Positions 63,370 to 64,000 of a stretch of 64,000 nt of DNA are shown in pieces. Each line of letters opens with the position of its first letter. The first letter of the stretch is position 1. The notes beneath the pieces are model-generated. The model ran no database searches, had not been told where the DNA came from, and was given only the letters and a program-made list of their open reading frames with translations. The DNA is from Anaerolineaceae bacterium (lineage in GTDB: Bacteria > Chloroflexota > Anaerolineae > Anaerolineales > Anaerolineaceae), in the NCBI GenBank assembly GCA_029265815.1, contig JAJUGU010000011.1, positions 1 through 64,000 of the forward strand, given 5' to 3'. Position numbers and translations under genes: made by a program.

Positions 63370-64000
63370 TTACTCAGCTGTTGTTGTGGCGTCGATACGA
63401 TATTCATCAGGAATTGCAGGTGTGCTGGGAACAACAGAAGCCCATCGATCGTACTTCTTAATTTCCATTTCAGCTTTTGCTTCTTCAATGTATCTGCTGT
63501 AATTATTACTTTTGAAGATGTCGAATTCATCATCGGTCAACTGGCGTACTTCGTGTCCAAGAACCTGGATGATGTGATATCCATAATCAGACTGAACAGG
63601 TTCACTGATTTCGCCAATTTCAAGACTAAAAGCGACAGTTTCAAATTCCTCAACCATTTGATTCCTGGTAAACCATCCCAGATCACCACCTTTTGATGCG
63701 GTGCCAGAATCAATAGAGGATTCAGCAGCCACCGTGGTCCAATCACCGCTTGCAAGTAATTTTTCGCGCACAGCCAGAGCTTCTTCTTCTGTACTGACCA
63801 AAATATGTCTTGCCCAGACCATTTCTTGATCACGTGAGACATCTTTGTTGATGTAGTCATACATCTTCTGATTCATTAAAAGACTTCTGACATAGTCACG
63901 AAAATCAGCATCTGTGTATTCAAAATTATCACTGATGTTCTTAATCATCGATTGGTAAAGGGATTCAAAGCCAGCTTTTGTGTATGGCGTAGCTGTAGCA
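63370..64000 (-). CDS. PpiC-type peptidyl-prolyl cis-trans isomerase (5' part beyond the window)
   Basis: Parvulin-type foldase (SurA/PrsA family). The frame is open through the window end, so the first visible ATG (63948) is internal and the N-terminus, probably with a signal peptide, is missing. The parvulin domain spans about VWARHILVSTEEEAL to SDYGYHIIQVLGHE, with the conserved SKGGDLGWFTRNQM block. An N-terminal SurA-like helical region is partly visible (DADFRDYVRSLLMNQKM). A short acidic tail ends at the stop. A role in folding exported proteins is inferred from family. Confidence 0.92.
   Translation of the reverse strand, partial: ATATPYTKAGFESLYQSMIKNISDNFEYTDADFRDYVRSLLMNQKMYDYINKDVSRDQEMVWARHILVSTEEEALAVREKLLASGDWTTVAAESSIDSGTASKGGDLGWFTRNQMVEEFETVAFSLEIGEISEPVQSDYGYHIIQVLGHEVRQLTDDEFDIFKSNNYSRYIEEAKAEMEIKKYDRWASVVPSTPAIPDEYRIDATTTAE

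Noticed and set aside
1-64000. CRISPR arrays, insertion sequences, integrases, tRNA genes
   Set aside because: No spaced direct repeats, transposase or integrase motifs, or cloverleaf-like intergenic sequences were seen; intergenic gaps are too short for most of these.

Overview
The window looks like chromosomal DNA of a bacterium of the phylum Chloroflexota, most likely class Anaerolineae. The clues are an isopentenyl phosphate kinase next to a mevalonate kinase (an archaeal-style mevalonate branch known from Chloroflexota), three very large glycosyltransferase C / DUF2298 membrane proteins in a row, a GlyA-GcvT fusion, and a housekeeping gene order unlike that of model bacteria. This placement is inferred from protein families, not from a marker-gene tree. 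I see no insertion sequence, prophage, CRISPR array, tRNA or rRNA. Coding density is very high and no gene-free stretch exceeds 300 bases.

Layout. 1-2527 (+): end of topA and a two-pass membrane protein. 2574-6875 (-): a tight five-gene operon, prenyltransferase - mevalonate kinase - isopentenyl phosphate kinase - dGTPase-like - greA, closed by a bidirectional terminator. 6922-24578 (+): tlyA and lepA, then a surface-glycan block (flippase-like protein, SDR epimerase, GT4, three GT-C/DUF2298 proteins), then cmk and a C69 peptidase. 24590-34851 (+): a 1096-residue sensor kinase, rpoC without rpoB, and gyrA. 34868-38156 (-): a barrel + NTF2-like protein, an HD hydrolase, a DUF218 protein and a LipM-type octanoyltransferase. 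38427-40151 (+): a TGS-type nucleoside kinase. 40206-45688 (-): a PLP aminotransferase, the GlyA-GcvT fusion with an attenuator-like leader, and a lipase. 45816-49126 (+): a membrane-anchored subtilase, an ECF sigma factor and a small membrane protein. 49147-58900: glutaredoxin-like protein, fmt, a GH13 amylase, mutS, a zinc-ribbon protein, an aldo/keto reductase, an unknown protein, scpA and a threonine synthase-like enzyme. 58973-63309 (+): rnc and smc. 63370-64000 (-): the 3' part of a PpiC-type isomerase gene.

How the genes fit together. Mevalonate kinase and isopentenyl phosphate kinase would feed isoprenoid synthesis; the adjacent UbiA-family enzyme uses a polyprenyl phosphate; the downstream GT-C proteins are of a type that uses polyprenyl-phosphate sugars. 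A lipid-linked glycan route is a reasonable inference. GlyA-GcvT and the LipM-type enzyme both touch glycine/one-carbon metabolism, since GcvH carries lipoate. ScpA and Smc are parts of one condensin and lie within 3 kb on opposite strands.

The strongest new signal is the roughly 180-nt leader of glyA-gcvT. It has a consensus promoter, an intrinsic terminator before the start codon, and an upstream strand that can pair with the 3' arm of that terminator while also belonging to a possible closing stem. That is riboswitch-like architecture of no class I recognise. A second pattern is a set of genes (scpA, fmt, tlyA and the DUF218 gene are clearest) whose -10 box ends 6-7 nt before the start codon with no Shine-Dalgarno sequence, suggesting leaderless transcripts.
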